This document shows positions 34,474 through 45,299 of a stretch of 64,000 nt of DNA, one piece after another. The notes under the pieces are model-generated. The model saw only the letters and a list, made by a program, of their open reading frames with translations. It searched no databases and was not told where the DNA came from. The translations under genes were made by a program, and so were the position numbers. The DNA is from Diploptera punctata (lineage: Eukaryota > Arthropoda > Insecta > Blattodea > Blaberidae). Each line of letters begins with the position of its first letter. The stretch's first letter is position 1. The stretch spans positions 969,001 through 1,033,000 of the forward strand of contig JASPKZ010001602.1 of NCBI GenBank assembly GCA_030220185.1. The letters are read 5' to 3'.

Positions 34474-34789
34474 AATAGTCCTAACAAAGACCACTCTTGA
34501 TTTCCAAATCCTCTAGATAAATTGGAAATCACTTATGGCATTACTTATGATGGTATTTTTTTTCCTAGCATTTTTCTATTTGTCAATAGTTGAAAAGTTT
34601 ATTATCAAAAGATCCATTTATCCATTGATCTTTATTTTGAGAGAAAAATTTTTGAAAATGGAAATATTAAACTGTTAATGCAAACACATTACAAAAAATG
34701 TAAACTTACACATATCCACCTACTTGGTGGCACAAAATTCAAACTTCTTGTAGTTGGCTTTAGGTTATATAAATAAATCAGATATTTTT

Positions 34790-34937
34790 TCACATCTCAC
34801 TTCATAAAACTCCATGATTTTCACTGGACCAATTTCTGAAGGCATTCCTTTCATCCTCAGCCAAAACTCCGACTTAGTGAAAATCACGGAGTTTTATGAG
34901 GTTAGATATAAAATTATATCCGATTTATTTATATAAA
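34790..34937. mobile_element. PLE foldback
   Basis: TAAAACTCCATGATTTTCAC pairs with GTGAAAATCACGGAGTTTTA, with outer CTCACTTC/GAGGTTAG ends. The minus strand has CTGAGGA, T, AAGG/CCTT, then CAGAAA. The outer sequence CGATTTATTTATATAAACTG is the uninterrupted version of the site occupied by the mariner at 56,464. Confidence 0.75.
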
Positions 34938-35620
34938 CTGTAAATTATATTATAGTATAATTTTTACTGAAATGTGCTTCAGGGTTTAATTAAAATTTTA
35001 AAATATATATACAAATTGTTTTTTTTTAATATCTACTTCTAATTTAAATGAAATTTAATTTGTTGTTGAAATAAATGAGTATTTGAATGTATTCTAATTA
35101 AGTTGCTTTAAAAAAATATATAAAAACAATCTTGTTATTTTAAAAAAGTGTGGCAGTAAACAGAAGCAGCCAGCTCATTAACAGAAAGGTGTTGAAACAA
35201 CTTCCGTGGCAGAGTTCCTTGTAGATATAGCCTCAAGACTTGTCATTACATCATTATGGTGACTTTAGAATGGGATTGCTGGACTTTTTGAGATGCCAGA
35301 AACTGTAATTGTTTACATAATCACTGTTTTTATCTTGTAATTAGGATCATGCTATGTACAAAATTATGCATGAGCTCTCTATATAATACATGCATATGCT
35401 ATAATGACAAAGATTAGGGTAAAAAATGACCTCAAAATTAATTTAAATTACAACATAATGGTTGTTTAGAAAGTTAAAAAATGAAACTAACTAAATAAGC
35501 TTAATAACTGATTATTTTTGACAGACTCAAATCTATTATTGTACAAATATGAGGATTAAAATACATCTGCAGAAAATCTAATAACTAATGTTTTCATCAT
35601 TTACTATTTTATTGTTTAGA
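34938..35620. other. Unassigned AT-rich sequence
   Basis: Nothing recognised. Confidence 0.25.
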
Positions 35621-35624
35621 GAGA

Positions 35625-36245
35625 TCTAATCAATTTAAATATCTTGAATATTATCTCTCTATCTGAGATGAAAAGGATATCCCTGAAAAAATAACTAGTT
35701 ATAATAAAAGTTCGGAAATTATTAATCAAGTTATGAAACCATCCCTTGTACAAAAAAACACCAGATTACGTTTATATAACACTTTGGCTAGACCAATGTT
35801 GACCTATGGTAGTGAAGCATGGACACTAAAAAGACAACATGAAAGCAGAATAAGGCTTGTGAAATGAGATTCATGCACAGAACAGCGGGTTACACCAGAT
35901 GGGATCGGAAAAGAAACACCCATATCTTAAAAGAATTGAAGACTATGCCAATTTTGGAATATATTAAACAGTACCAACTAAATTGGAAACACCATCTAGA
36001 AAGAATGAGTTCAAATCGGATCCCCAAAGCTGTTTATAATTATATACCAAGAGGACGAAGATCACTGAGCCGTCCTATGAAATGCTGGAGGGAAAATTTT
36101 CTATAGAAATTAGATAAAAATATATGATAAGATAAAGTGAAAGTACAATAAATTCCAATCTTAATAATGTAGATAATAAATGCTTTCGATTCGAAGAAAA
36201 AACTCAAACAGCCTTGGCCTAATACATGGAAGGAAGAAGAAGAAG
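35625..36245 (+). pseudogene. LINE 3' end, GAAGAAGAAG-tailed family
   Basis: The frame has FKYLEYYLSI, KPSLVQKNTRLRLYNTLARP-like text, LTYGSEAWTLKRQHESRIRL, a frameshift, MRFMHRTAGYTRWDRKRNTH, YQLNWKHHLERMSSNRIPKA and YIPRGRRSLSRPMKCWRENF. The tail is GGAAGGAAGAAGAAGAAGA. Sister copies are at 38,170 and 63,790. Confidence 0.8.
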
Positions 36246-36364
36246 ACTATTTTATTGTTATTATCTTTATTTTATTGTCATTATCTTTTGTTTTATTGTT
36301 ATTATCTTCATTATATTTGTCTCTGGTATCATCAGGACCATCATTAATAAATTACATTAGGAAG

Positions 36365-37720
36365 TAACACTATGAGGTTCTTCTTAATAAGTAAGGTGAA
36401 TCTGGACTCATCTCATCTCATAACTTGTATCTATTTGAACATGGTTCGGTATATCATGTATACCATCATCAGCTTTTCCAGCCCTGGGTGTTGGCTCCTA
36501 CTCCATATTTTAGCTGACTGAAGACCTTATAAATCAAATCTTTTTTTTTTTCCCCTGGGAATTTAAAAAATCCGTAATTTTGTTTTTGTTCTTCTTTATG
36601 TAGATTTTCTCCCAAACGGTGAGTTATTTTGTATTATTTTGAAACAGTTGGATAACACAAAAGAACTGACAGTTTGGAAGAAGACAGAAGAACAAAAACG
36701 AGATTATGAATTTTGAAATTCACAAGGAAAGAGATTTGGTTTACAAGTTCTTCAGTCAGCCAAAAGATGGAGTGGAAGCCAACATCCATAGCCGACAAAG
36801 TAAAATTCAACAGTCTGGAAAAGCTGAGGCAATGGTATACATCAGGTGTGTCCAACCTTTTTTGGAAAAGGGCCACTGTTGTTAAGGTGAATTGGTTTGC
36901 AGGCCACATTATCCGATTTTTTTACCATATTAAATAGGATCTAAAATAAACCAATTAATTTAAATATAAAATAGCTAATATATTGTGATGTTATTTGTAT
37001 ATTAAAATATTAATCATATATTAGTTAAATTAATTTTAAAATTAAATTAAATATATGTTTTTTTCATTTATAATCTAATTCTAAAATCTAAATAGAATGA
37101 TATTTTCTTGCTGTTACACTTAGAAGCCATAGTTAACACTTATAAAACTCACAGAATTGATTATATTTTTCAAACCTCTCACTAACACTGACACTACAAT
37201 GTGAGCGAACAACTGCAAACTGAAAACTAACTTGAAATTTACAAAATGTAATAACTAATAAAACTTCTGGCACACATTCGCCTTTGAAATGAGTAACCGC
37301 GCAATCAACAATGCATGGAGACTTCAAAGCGATGCGTGGTAGGTAGGATCATAAATCAAAACATGGGCTGAGTGTTTCTTAAAACGGATGTGATTTATCC
37401 ACATTTTGAGTAAGACGATGCGTAGGATAAACTTTTGCAAACACATGTGTTAGAAACAGAAAAAGTAATGTGATTTCAAGTTTATCTCATACCAAAATAC
37501 AATTACTTATTTCATAAATGATATTAGACTATGTCTTACAAATATCACTGCAGTCCGAATGCGACATGACAGAGCAAATATCATTGCGGGCCGCATGCGA
37601 TGGGATCAAGGGCTGCAAGTTGGACACACCTGATATACATAATATACCAAAACATGTTCAAATAGAACACAAATGATAAGGTAAGCTGACTCCAGACTCA
37701 CCTTATTTATTATTACTATT
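36365..37720. mobile_element. Large PLE foldback, interrupted by a hAT element
   Basis: The left arm (36,365-36,640) carries CACTATGAGG, CATCTCATAAC, TCAGCTTTTCCAG and TTTTTGTTCTTCT. The right arm is their complement, split into 36,655-36,842 and 37,633-37,720. The right arm encodes the PLE ORF end (KELTVWKKTEEQKRDYEF-like in broken frame, then FTRKEIWFTSSSVSQKM in another). The minus strand 36444-36472 has CTGATGA, T, hairpin GGTATA/TATACC, GAAC. Confidence 0.78.
36843..37632. mobile_element. hAT-like non-autonomous element, 790 bp
   Basis: The ends are CAGGTGTGTCCAACC and GTTGGACACACCTG, with the 8-bp target copies GTATACAT (36835-36842) and ATATACAT (37633-37640), one mismatch. The inner end GGGCTGCAAGTTGG and GGGCCGCATGCGATGGG are typical of hAT MITEs. 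No transposase is encoded. It sits in the right arm of the PLE foldback. Confidence 0.88.
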
Positions 37721-37787
37721 ATTGGATTTATCTTCTTTTTTAAGAGGATAAATGACTAAAAACCTTAAATATTAAATTTCAATCCGT

Positions 37788-38098
37788 CCATACATCCATA
37801 GTAATTCTGCCTGAGAGCAGGTCTTTCACTGCAATCATAGCATTTTCATGCTATGCTTTGCAGCTTTACTAGGGAATTGTAGGTGTGGTAGCTTCCTGTT
37901 GCTTTCCACACCAGTGAAGGATGGTGATGATAATGATAAGGATGATGGTGATGACCGGATGATTTTCGGGGACCATTGGGCCCTAAGCTTCCTGATATTT
38001 GTCTTACAGGTGAGGAAAAACCCCGAAAAAACCTCACCCAGGAAACTTGTGCCGACCGGGATCAAACCCGGGCCTGCTACCTAGAGACCACAGTGGTG
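37788..38098 (-). mobile_element. SINE family 1, head shortened
   Basis: The minus strand reads GTCTCTAGGTAGCAGGCCCG: the middle of the tRNA-like head is deleted and A and B boxes are nearly joined. The rest is the CTCCTGGGTGAGG subgroup body with the GGCAGAATTACTATGGATG end. Confidence 0.85.
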
Positions 38099-38169
38099 GG
38101 CAATTTTCAATAATAAAATAAAAAATGTACATGTCTTCTCAAAAAGATACAACATTCTTATTAACAAAC

Positions 38170-38885
38170 TGAGTCTACTGCCAATAAGTTAACATATAAA
38201 CAGCTTCTAAATTTAGTATGGAAATATTAGCTGCCAAATTTAATATGGAAATATCAATTAACAAAACTAAAATTATGGCATTTCATGGGAAGGACCCCAT
38301 ACAATGTAAAATCTGTCTCCAGAATAAAATTTTAGAGAGATCTAATCAATTTAAATATATTGGATATTATCTCTCTATCTGGGATGAAAAGGATATCCCT
38401 GAAAAAATTACTAGTTTTAATAAAAGTTTGGGAATTATTAATCAAGTTATGAAACCATCCCTTGTACAAAAAAAAAACACGAGATTACGTTTATATAACA
38501 CTTTGGCTAGACCAGTGTTGACCTATGGTAGTGAAGTATGGACACTAAAAAGACAACATGAAAGCAGAATAAGGCTTGTGAAATGAGATTCATGCGCAGA
38601 ACAGCGGGTTACACCAGATGGAATCGGAAAAGGAACACCGATATCTTAAAAGAATAGAAGACTATGCCAATTTTGGAATATATTAAACAGTACCAACTAA
38701 ATTGGAAACATCATCTTGAAAGAATGAGTTCAAATCAGATCCCCAAAGCTGTTTTATAATTACATACTAAGAGGACGAAGATCACTGGGCCGTCCTATGA
38801 AACGCTGGAGGGAAAATTTTCTATACGATCGTAACAGGCCTTGGCCTAATACTTGGAAGGAAGAAGAAGAAAGAAGAAGATAAAC
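38170..38885 (+). pseudogene. LINE 3' end, GAAGAAGAAG-tailed family
   Basis: A 122-codon frame (38218-38586) reads MEISINKTKIMAFHGKDPIQ, QFKYIGYYLSIWDEKDIPEK, MKPSLVQKKNTRLRLYN, RPVLTYGSEVWTLKRQHESR, then a frameshift. It continues with MRRTAGYTRWN-like, HHLERMSSNQIPKAV and RGRRSLGRPMKRWRENFLYD. The tail is AAGGAAGAAGAAG. It is the best copy of its family here. Confidence 0.85.
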
Positions 38886-39254
38886 AGCTTCTTCTGGCAG
38901 GAATAAAAATAATAATCCTTATCCTTCTTCATTACGTGTATCTAGCTCTAGCTGGCGACACAAGTCCATTGCATACTTTGCTATAAGTTGCAATGGGGCT
39001 GCGTTTGAACATGCAGCTTATGTGGGCATTCAAGGTGAGTGCCCACGAGGTTGATAAAAAGAGATATAGCAAAGACAGAAATTAACCCTTCGACCTCGAA
39101 TACTCTAATTTTCAGATCATTTGTATATTAAAAAGTTATTAGTATTATTAATTTTATTTAACAACACTTTCATATCTGAGATCATAAGTGTTGCAATTCA
39201 AATCTGTACATGAAAGAAACAAATTTTGCTCGCATGGTTCTTTTTCTTCATACT
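38886..39254. other. Unassigned sequence
   Basis: Nothing recognised. Confidence 0.25.
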
Positions 39255-39610
39255 TGAGATATTTTTCCGATTGAGGGTCTTTCCACTTTTCAGCAGTTGC
39301 CCTTTTACCAGCCGGCTGCTGGCCCTTCACATCCACATGTGTCAATCACAGAGGTAGATGATCAACAGCCAGTGTAGGGGTGACATGTGGTTAGCATGTC
39401 GATCTCCCAGCCGTTATAGCTGGTTCCTCAACCTGAAGCCGCTACTTATTGTAGCTACCAATTGCCTCACGATGCTGGGTGGGCACCGGTCCCATACTGG
39501 CCAAAATACCATGAGAAAATTTCTTCCCCCATGGAGACTCGAACCAGCGCAAGTCCTGTAGCTCTGTGTCAAGGCTTCCTACCTTAACTGCTCGGCTACG
39601 GCGCGGGACA
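39255..39610 (-). mobile_element. SINE family 3
   Basis: On the minus strand: the CGCGCCGTAGCCGAGCAGTT head, GGTTCGAGTCTCC B box, CAGTATGGGACCGGTGCCC and a GGCCAGCAGCCGGCTGGTAA end with a GAAAGACCCTCAATCGGA tail shared with the copy at 41,290. Confidence 0.9.
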
Positions 39611-39749
39611 CTTGAGATATTTTTACATATCCTAAATCTACAACATGGAACCTATGGCTTTAGTTCACTTCCAAAGGAACACTTATTTTGGTCACATAAT
39701 AGCTTTACTTGCTTAATATTTATTAATTTAATTGATCATAAATAAATAT

Positions 39750-40232
39750 ATAAAACTATTATTCCACCAGTTATATTATATGGATGCAAAACATGGACTC
39801 ACTTGAAGGGAGGAAAGGAGATTATAAGTATTTGAGAATAAAGTTTTTAGGAAAATTTTTGGACCAAAAAGAGATGAACATACAGGCAAATGGAGAAGAC
39901 TTGCATAACAGTGAACTACATGGTCTTTATAGGAAACCAGATATAATAAGAACAGTTAAATCTCATATACTGCGATGGGCAGGACATGTAGCACGAATGG
40001 GGAATGAAAGACGTGCATAGAAGCTTCTTGTAGGAAAACCAGAGAGAAAACGCCCAGTTAAGACCAAGAATGAGGTGGGAGAATAGCATTAACTTTGATT
40101 TGAGGGAAGTAGATTATAGAGGGAATGATTGGAAAACATTAGCTCAGGATAGGGATGTATGGAGAGCGTATGTCCGTGCGGCCATAATTCTATGGGTTTG
40201 ATAGTGTCAGTGAGTTAGTTAGTTAGTTAGAT
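39750..40232 (+). pseudogene. LINE 3' end, family of 5826
   Basis: Several frames: GCKTWTH, then ENKVFRKIFGPKRDEHTGKW, then SELHGLYRKPDIIRTVKSHI, LRWAGHVARMGNERRA, then a stop and the GKPERKRPV block. The tail is GTTTGATAGTGTCAGTGAG plus (TTAG)n. Confidence 0.8.
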
Positions 40233-40364
40233 CATCAATATAGCTATAGCTGTGTGGAATCCCATAATGTCTTCTTAATATAGAAGCAATCCAATTTGTA
40301 TTGTGAATGATAGTTCTTAACATTGGATGAGGGTTCAAGAGAAAGATGAGAAGGAAAATGTGTG

Positions 40365-40465
40365 CTTGAATGAGAAGGAAGCCTGGATTAGCTCAATGGT
40401 AGAGAGCATCAGCATGTAAAGCTGAAGGTACAGCAGAATTTTTCTCTTTACCATTGATTACAATA
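40365..40465 (+). repeat. tRNA-like fragment with TTTTTCTCTTT tail
   Basis: GCCTGGATTAGCTCAATGGT, then GAGAGC, anticodon arm TCAGC/GCTGA with loop ATGTAAA. After that the T arm is missing and CAGCAGAATTTTTCTCTTTA follows. Upstream is AAGGAAAATGTGTG. The head matches other tRNA-bearing repeats, but this tRNA-like sequence is a different one. Confidence 0.5.
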
Positions 40466-40559
40466 ACTTAGCTATGTACATTGATTTATTTATTTCAATC
40501 ATAGTAATACTCTTAGTTGCATGATATTAATTTACTTAATTGATCATACATATTCAGAA

Positions 40560-40640
40560 TTTAAAGATCCATCAACCGGCTGGGTTTGAATCCATGAACC
40601 TTGGAACTAAAGACAAGCATGCTACCAAACTGACTGTTAA
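40560..40640 (-). mobile_element. SINE family 4 head fragment
   Basis: On the minus strand, TCTTTAGTTCCAAGGTTCATGG and CAAACCCAGCC match the tRNA-like head at 24,110. Confidence 0.5.
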
Positions 40641-40674
40641 AATATGTAAATAATAACATTTTTCAATTAATTAA

Positions 40675-41288
40675 ATTATTTGGAGTCTGTTTATCATACC
40701 TCAATATTAATGTTGAGTTGTTCTTGAACATATTTCGATTATATCCTAATCATCATCAGCATCTTGCCCAGACAGGTTGGATTTATGTTGTAAACTCTGG
40801 ATGTTGATGTCAGCTCCCTCCTGTGGTTGGCCAAAGAACTTCCAAACGAGGTCATGTTCTGTCGGTATTTTGAAATTCATAACTCTGTTTTTGTTTTTCT
40901 GAATAAAGATTTTTTTCCCAAATAGTCAGCTCTTTTGTATTTTCTAACTATTTTAATAATTTTGTGTCTGAATTTATATTATGTTTTTCAGACCAAACAT
41001 GAGCAGCAACTGCAGATTTTTCTACTTCCCCATTTTTAATATTTCTTATGTGTTCTTTGGTTCTGTTTTTTTTATTTTTATCTGTTTTTCATTTTTGTTG
41101 GTTTTTATTAATTTATTTAAAGTGTAGTTATTTTTTTGGTGCTAATTTAATTTAAACTTCTCAAATATCTTTTGAAATTTATTGTATGCCCAAGGGTGAT
41201 ATGTGAATTACCTATATTTTTTTCATACATGGTTTTTCGTTTTGAAGAGTACTTTTGTTGATCATTTTTTGTTTCTTATATTTTCCTA
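40675..41288 (-). pseudogene. Penelope-like element 3' region
   Basis: Minus-strand reading gives RTKEHIRNIKNGEVEKSAVA, AHVWSEKHNI, LENTKELTIWEKIFIQKNKN, RVMNFKIPTEHDLVWKFF and GQPQEGADI. This is the segment after the GIY-YIG endonuclease core of a PLE ORF. Past the stop, the minus strand 40733-40759 has CTGATGA, T, hairpin GATTA/TAATC, GAAA. The element ends at CATACCTCA. Confidence 0.8.
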
Positions 41289-41289
41289 G

Positions 41290-41652
41290 TTCCCGCGCCG
41301 TAGCCGAGCAGTTAAGGTAGGAAGCCTTGGCGCAGAGCTACGGGACTTGCGCTGGTTCGAGTCTCCATGGGAGAAGAAATTTTCTCATGGTATTTCGGCC
41401 AGTATGGGACCGGTGCCCACCCAGCATCGTGAGGCAATTGGGTAGCTACATTAAGTAGCGGCTCCAGGTTGAGGAACCAGCTATAACGGCTGGGGGACTC
41501 GACATGCTAACCACATGTCACCCCTACACTGGCTGTTGATCATCTACCTCTGCGATTGACACATGTGGATGTGAAGGGCCAGCAGCCGGCTGGTAAAAGG
41601 GCAACCGCTGAAAAGTGGAAAGACCCTCAATCGGATATTTTCCTATCCTTTT
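41290..41652 (+). mobile_element. SINE family 3
   Basis: Full length: CCCGCGCCGTAGCCGAGCAG, GGTTCGAGTCTCCATGG, GGTGCCCACCCAGCATCG, GACATGCTAACCACATGTCA and CCAGCAGCCGGCTGGTAAA. Confidence 0.9.
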
Positions 41653-41809
41653 GTTTACCATTTTTTCATGAAACCCATTTTTTTTCCAATTTTCATTTTA
41701 TGTTTTCAGTTAAGACATGATTTTATAATTAGTCTTCTCTTTCATCATATATTTTATTGCCATATTCTTATACATTCTAATGTGACTAGAGATGACTGCT
41801 TTTAATTAA

Positions 41810-42012
41810 TATATTGAGTTAGTAATTTTAATGACTCACCTCATATTTGTGATTTCTTGAAGACTAGTTTCGATATGTTATGTACCATTATCAATTCTTT
41901 CTAACTCATGATAATGATATGTAACATATTGAAACTAGTCTTCAGGAAATCTACCAATATGAGGTGAGTTGTGAAAATTTCTAATTCAATATATTAATTA
42001 AAATAAACCTCA
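41810..42012. mobile_element. PLE foldback
   Basis: The arms are TGACTCACCTCATATTTG, GAAGACTAGTTTCGATATGT and their complements. The plus strand 41909-41934 reads TGATAATG, hairpin ATATG/CATAT, TGAAAC. The right flank is AAACCTCATAGTGTCAC, the family's outer motif. Confidence 0.8.
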
Positions 42013-42354
42013 TAGTGTCACTTCCTTTAAATATTAAGAATGACTGCTTTTTTTTCAGAATTTTTTTCCTTCTTTTTTTTGCAAAAAACAAAACTGCTGC
42101 TAGAAAAAACACATATAAACAATAAATTACCATAGAGAAGTTTACTTTGCATAAACTTGATCTTTAAAAAAATATATTAACTTGCAATACTGGTTTCAAT
42201 CAACAGGCTATTCTTCCCTCAGAAATCTGCAATATCCTTATGTTTTGACTATCCGTAAAAGAGTTTGCTTACTTTATATCTACTTATCAATTAATATTTA
42301 AAATTAAATGGTATTCTATTCTCAATAAATTATTATATATAATAATAATACTCC
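42013..42354. other. Unassigned AT-rich sequence
   Basis: Nothing recognised. Confidence 0.25.
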
Positions 42355-42692
42355 TGGCGCGACAGGCCTACAAGGCCCTTAGCCTACCAACCGGCTGCTG
42401 GCCTCACATCCACATATGTCAATCACAGAGGTAGATGATAATCAGCCAGTGTAGGGGTGACATGTGGTCAGCATGTCGAGTCCCCCAGCCGTTATAGCTG
42501 GTTTTCTCAACCTGGAGCCGCTACTTATTGTAGCTACCCAAATGCATCACGATGCTGGGTGGGCACCGGTCCCATACTGGCCGAAATACCATGAGAAAAT
42601 TTCTTCCCCCATGGAGACTCGAACCAGCGCAAGTCCCGTAGCTCTGCGCCAAGACATCCTGCCTTAACCACTCGGCTATGGCGCGGGACAAA
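42355..42692 (-). mobile_element. SINE family 3
   Basis: Minus strand: GCCATAGCCGAGTGGTTAAG head, GGTTCGAGTCTCC, and a GCCAGCAGCCGGTTGGTAGG-type end followed by a GGGCCTTGTAGGCCTGTCGC tail that differs from the GAAAGACC tail at 41,290. It ends about 110 bp before the first receptor exon. Confidence 0.9.
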
Positions 42693-42800
42693 TTATTATA
42701 TAATATACCAAATTTTGACTGATTAAATTAAGTGTTAACTCAAAATAATATATTATATGTAATTTTGTTTGTTAAAAATATTTAATTTTTTTTTTCACAG

Positions 42801-42934
42801 GGAAAATGATCAAATTCTGGGTTCTTATTTATCAATACATAGTGTGAGACGAGAGGACTTTGGCCAGTACTCCTGTCTTATTAGTAACACATGGTTCCAG
42901 TCTGTTGATACAACAATCTGGCTAAGAGAAATTG
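42801..42934 (+). CDS. Ig-TIR receptor, exon 1 in window: end of Ig domain
   Basis: This exon encodes ENDQILGSYLSIHSVRREDF, GQYSCLISNTWFQSVDTTIW and LREIG. The DFGQYSC core is the F-strand signature (DxGxYxC) of an Ig-like domain; its partner cysteine would be in an upstream exon. The acceptor is a T run with CAG ending at 42800 and the donor is GTAAGT at 42935. The exon starts with the third base of a codon and ends with the first base of the next, which joins the next exon as Val. The ectodomain is probably the membrane-proximal Ig of an IL-1R-like protein. I found no earlier exon to the left in this window. Codon-like base composition contrasts with the AT-rich introns. Confidence 0.85.
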
Positions 42935-43039
42935 GTAAGTGTCTTAATGACATCATTAATAGATTTGAGATAAGGTGGGCCTAGTTCATAAGATATCAGA
43001 ATAAATAGAAGCATTTTGGTTAAATTAAATACTAAATTC

Positions 43040-43825
43040 TATTTTGGAAAGAAAAATTGTGTTCGAACCAGCCCGGATCTCTGACTCTGGACATCCGTGC
43101 AATAACCATTATGCCATTCGAACTTCCGATAGGAACCTCAAATTCCTTTCCATTTATACAATTCTACTTTCATCCGAAGGTCGACAGCCATCGCTATCAA
43201 CAACACCATCTGACGACTTCTATTCAAAGTACTTATATTGAGAATTTAAACATTACTTTCAATTCACTATTATTTTGATGTTATATTTTTTTAATTAACA
43301 CTTTCCAGAATAGGATACTGTTTTATTTAAAAAGAGAAAAATTACTTCCAAACTAAACTGGGAGTCGAATCCCTGACTCTGGACTCCGTGCGATAACCGT
43401 TATGCCATTCGAACTTCTGATAGGAACGTCAAATTTCTTTCCACTTATACAAATCTACTTCATCCGAAGGCCAATAGCCATCACTATCAACAACACCATC
43501 TGACGACTTCTATTCAAAGTATTTTTATTGTGAATTTAAACATTACTTTTAAGCAGTAAAGCTTATTATTTTGATGTTATATTTTTTTTTAAATTAACAC
43601 TTTCCAAAATAGGATACTGTTTTATTTTAAAAAGAAAAATTACATTCGAACTGGGAGTCATACCCCGAATCTCTGACTCTATACATCAATGTGATAACCA
43701 TTATGCCATTCAGATGAAAGTAAAAATGTATAAGTGGAAAGAAATTTGACATTCTTATCAGAAGTTCAAATGGCATAATGAGTCAGAGATCCGGACCAGT
43801 TCGAACATAATTTTTCTTTCTAAAA
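43040..43825 (-). repeat. Tandem tRNA-like repeat, about 2.5 units of 290 bp
   Basis: Three tRNA-like blocks lie on the minus strand (for example GAATGGCATAATGGTTATTG, then GATCCGGGCTGGTTCGAAC). Each is preceded by TATAAGTGGAAAGAAATTTG and followed by ATTTTTCTCTTT-like sequence and AACAGTATCCTATTCTGGAA. The third unit runs into an inverted copy at about 43,730-43,825. All lie in the first receptor intron. Confidence 0.75.
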
Positions 43826-44008
43826 TAAAACAATATCCAATTCTGAAATGTTTTAATTTAAAAGATATAACATAAAAATACTAAATTACCAATCATTACA
43901 CATCTTTACTGTATTAATTTATTTGTTTTGGAAATTAATTATAACTTGTAAAAAATACATTTTATTGCTATCTTCAGTTGTTTAAAATACTCTATATTTT
44001 ACTTTCAG

Positions 44009-44173
44009 TGCCACCTCTTGAAGAAGGTCTTCATAAAACTGCATACAAACAAATTCTTCTGGTATTTGCATTAGTTATTCTCTCAGCACTTACAATAGTA
44101 GTTCTTTACTTACGTTTTGGATTACAAGTTCGTGTTATATGGAAAGATTCATTCTACAAGCTAGAAAATAATG
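44009..44173 (+). CDS. Ig-TIR receptor, exon 2: juxtamembrane and transmembrane helix
   Basis: It encodes VPPLEEGLHKTAYKQ, a hydrophobic stretch LLVFALVILSALTIVVLYL, then the basic RFGLQVRVIWKDSFYKLENN. One membrane helix followed by basic residues and an intracellular linker is the layout of the IL-1R family (type I, outside to inside). The acceptor TTTCAG ends at 44008 and the donor GTGAGT is at 44174. The phase is compatible on both sides (Val split at the start, Asp split at the end). The RVIWKDSFYK linker leads directly into the TIR domain of exon 3. The following intron (5 kb) holds SINEs, LINE scraps and the 65-bp satellite. Confidence 0.87.
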
Positions 44174-44985
44174 GTGAGTATTCAATGCTTTTTGTTGATC
44201 CTTTTTTGACATTTTAGATCTTGCTTTAATTCAGCAGGATACAAAAGATGATGGATTCTTCCTACTTTATTTACATGATTTTATTCTTTTTCAAACTTGT
44301 GTCCTTTATAAAGTATCAAAATTTTTAACAAGACTGTCCAAAAATCATCATTTTTTCAAGTTTCTCTCTCCATTATTTCCTCAATTTTCCCCCCCTCTTC
44401 TTTAACTCCCTCTCTTTTGCTTCATCCATCTTCCTTTTAGTCTCCATCTAAATTTCTCGCTATTTAATTCTAATACTGCTTTCATCCAACCTTTATACAT
44501 GTTTCAACCATCATAATCTTTGTTTTTCTAATGCCATTCTGAAGACTGTAACCATTTTTCTCCTCTCTAACACCATTAATTTAATTTTTATCTTTCTTAT
44601 ACTATAAGAAATTTCATTTTTGTGGTATGTAAATTAATCTTCTTCTTCATTCAACCAAGACATAGGCCTATAGGCCTGTTATGATCTCACTGATGAATTT
44701 TGTATCAGCATTTCCTCCAGTCCATCTGAGGCTTGTTGTGAGAATTGAAAACAACTCTAGAGTACTACCCGATGGGGTATTCATCCATGCAGCATTTACT
44801 CTACAAGTGATGTTATGGTTATACTACCAATACTCGATCCCTAGGGCCTCATCTGTTATAAGCAGGTTGCACCATGGGCAGATTGAGGTTAGGTTTTAGA
44901 ATGCATTTCACTATCCCATGCAACCCTATATAAATTAATAAATTATGTTTGTGCATGTACCAGATCTCTGTCCGATACGTTAAAT
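44174..44985. other. Intron sequence, unassigned part
   Basis: There are pyrimidine-rich tracts near 44,340-44,480 but no repeat family recognised. Confidence 0.35.
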
Positions 44986-44989
44986 TTCA

Positions 44990-45290
44990 TCATCATCAAC
45001 AATCACGGATTAAGTCCATGTGACTTGTTTCAGTCTCATAGATTCTCATTCAAAAAGTTGAATCCATCTCTTTTTCAGTCTACCAACACTCCTGTCTCCT
45101 TTTGGTTTGTAATTATGTATAATTTTTTTTTTTTGTATGCATTCATCTTTCATTCTTTGAACATGTTCTTTTCAGTTTCTTCTAGATTATTTTATTTCAT
45201 CTAAAAGTTTAAAAATATTTAGCTCATTTCTAATATCTTCACTTCTTCTTTTATCTAGAAGTTTGCAGCCAGCTACACTATGTCAAATAT
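44990..45290 (-). pseudogene. LINE C-terminal fragment
   Basis: The minus strand reads GCKLLDKRRSEDIRNELNIF, then EHVQRMKDECIQ, then HNYKPKGDRSVGRLKKRWIQ. It is the same motif order as the LINE at 6440. It is broken by frameshifts and stops. Confidence 0.7.
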
Positions 45291-45299
45291 GATTTTTTT

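Larger units (their letters stand above)
32843..34552 (+). repeat. Compound hairpin repeat, copy F (split by SINE and LINE)
   Basis: It starts GACTATTTAACTCATGCTCC. It is interrupted at 33,358 (SINE) and 33,746 (LINE), then resumes AATAGTCCTAACAAAGACCA at 34,474 and ends GGCATTACTTATGAT. Removing both insertions restores collinearity with copy C. Confidence 0.82.
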
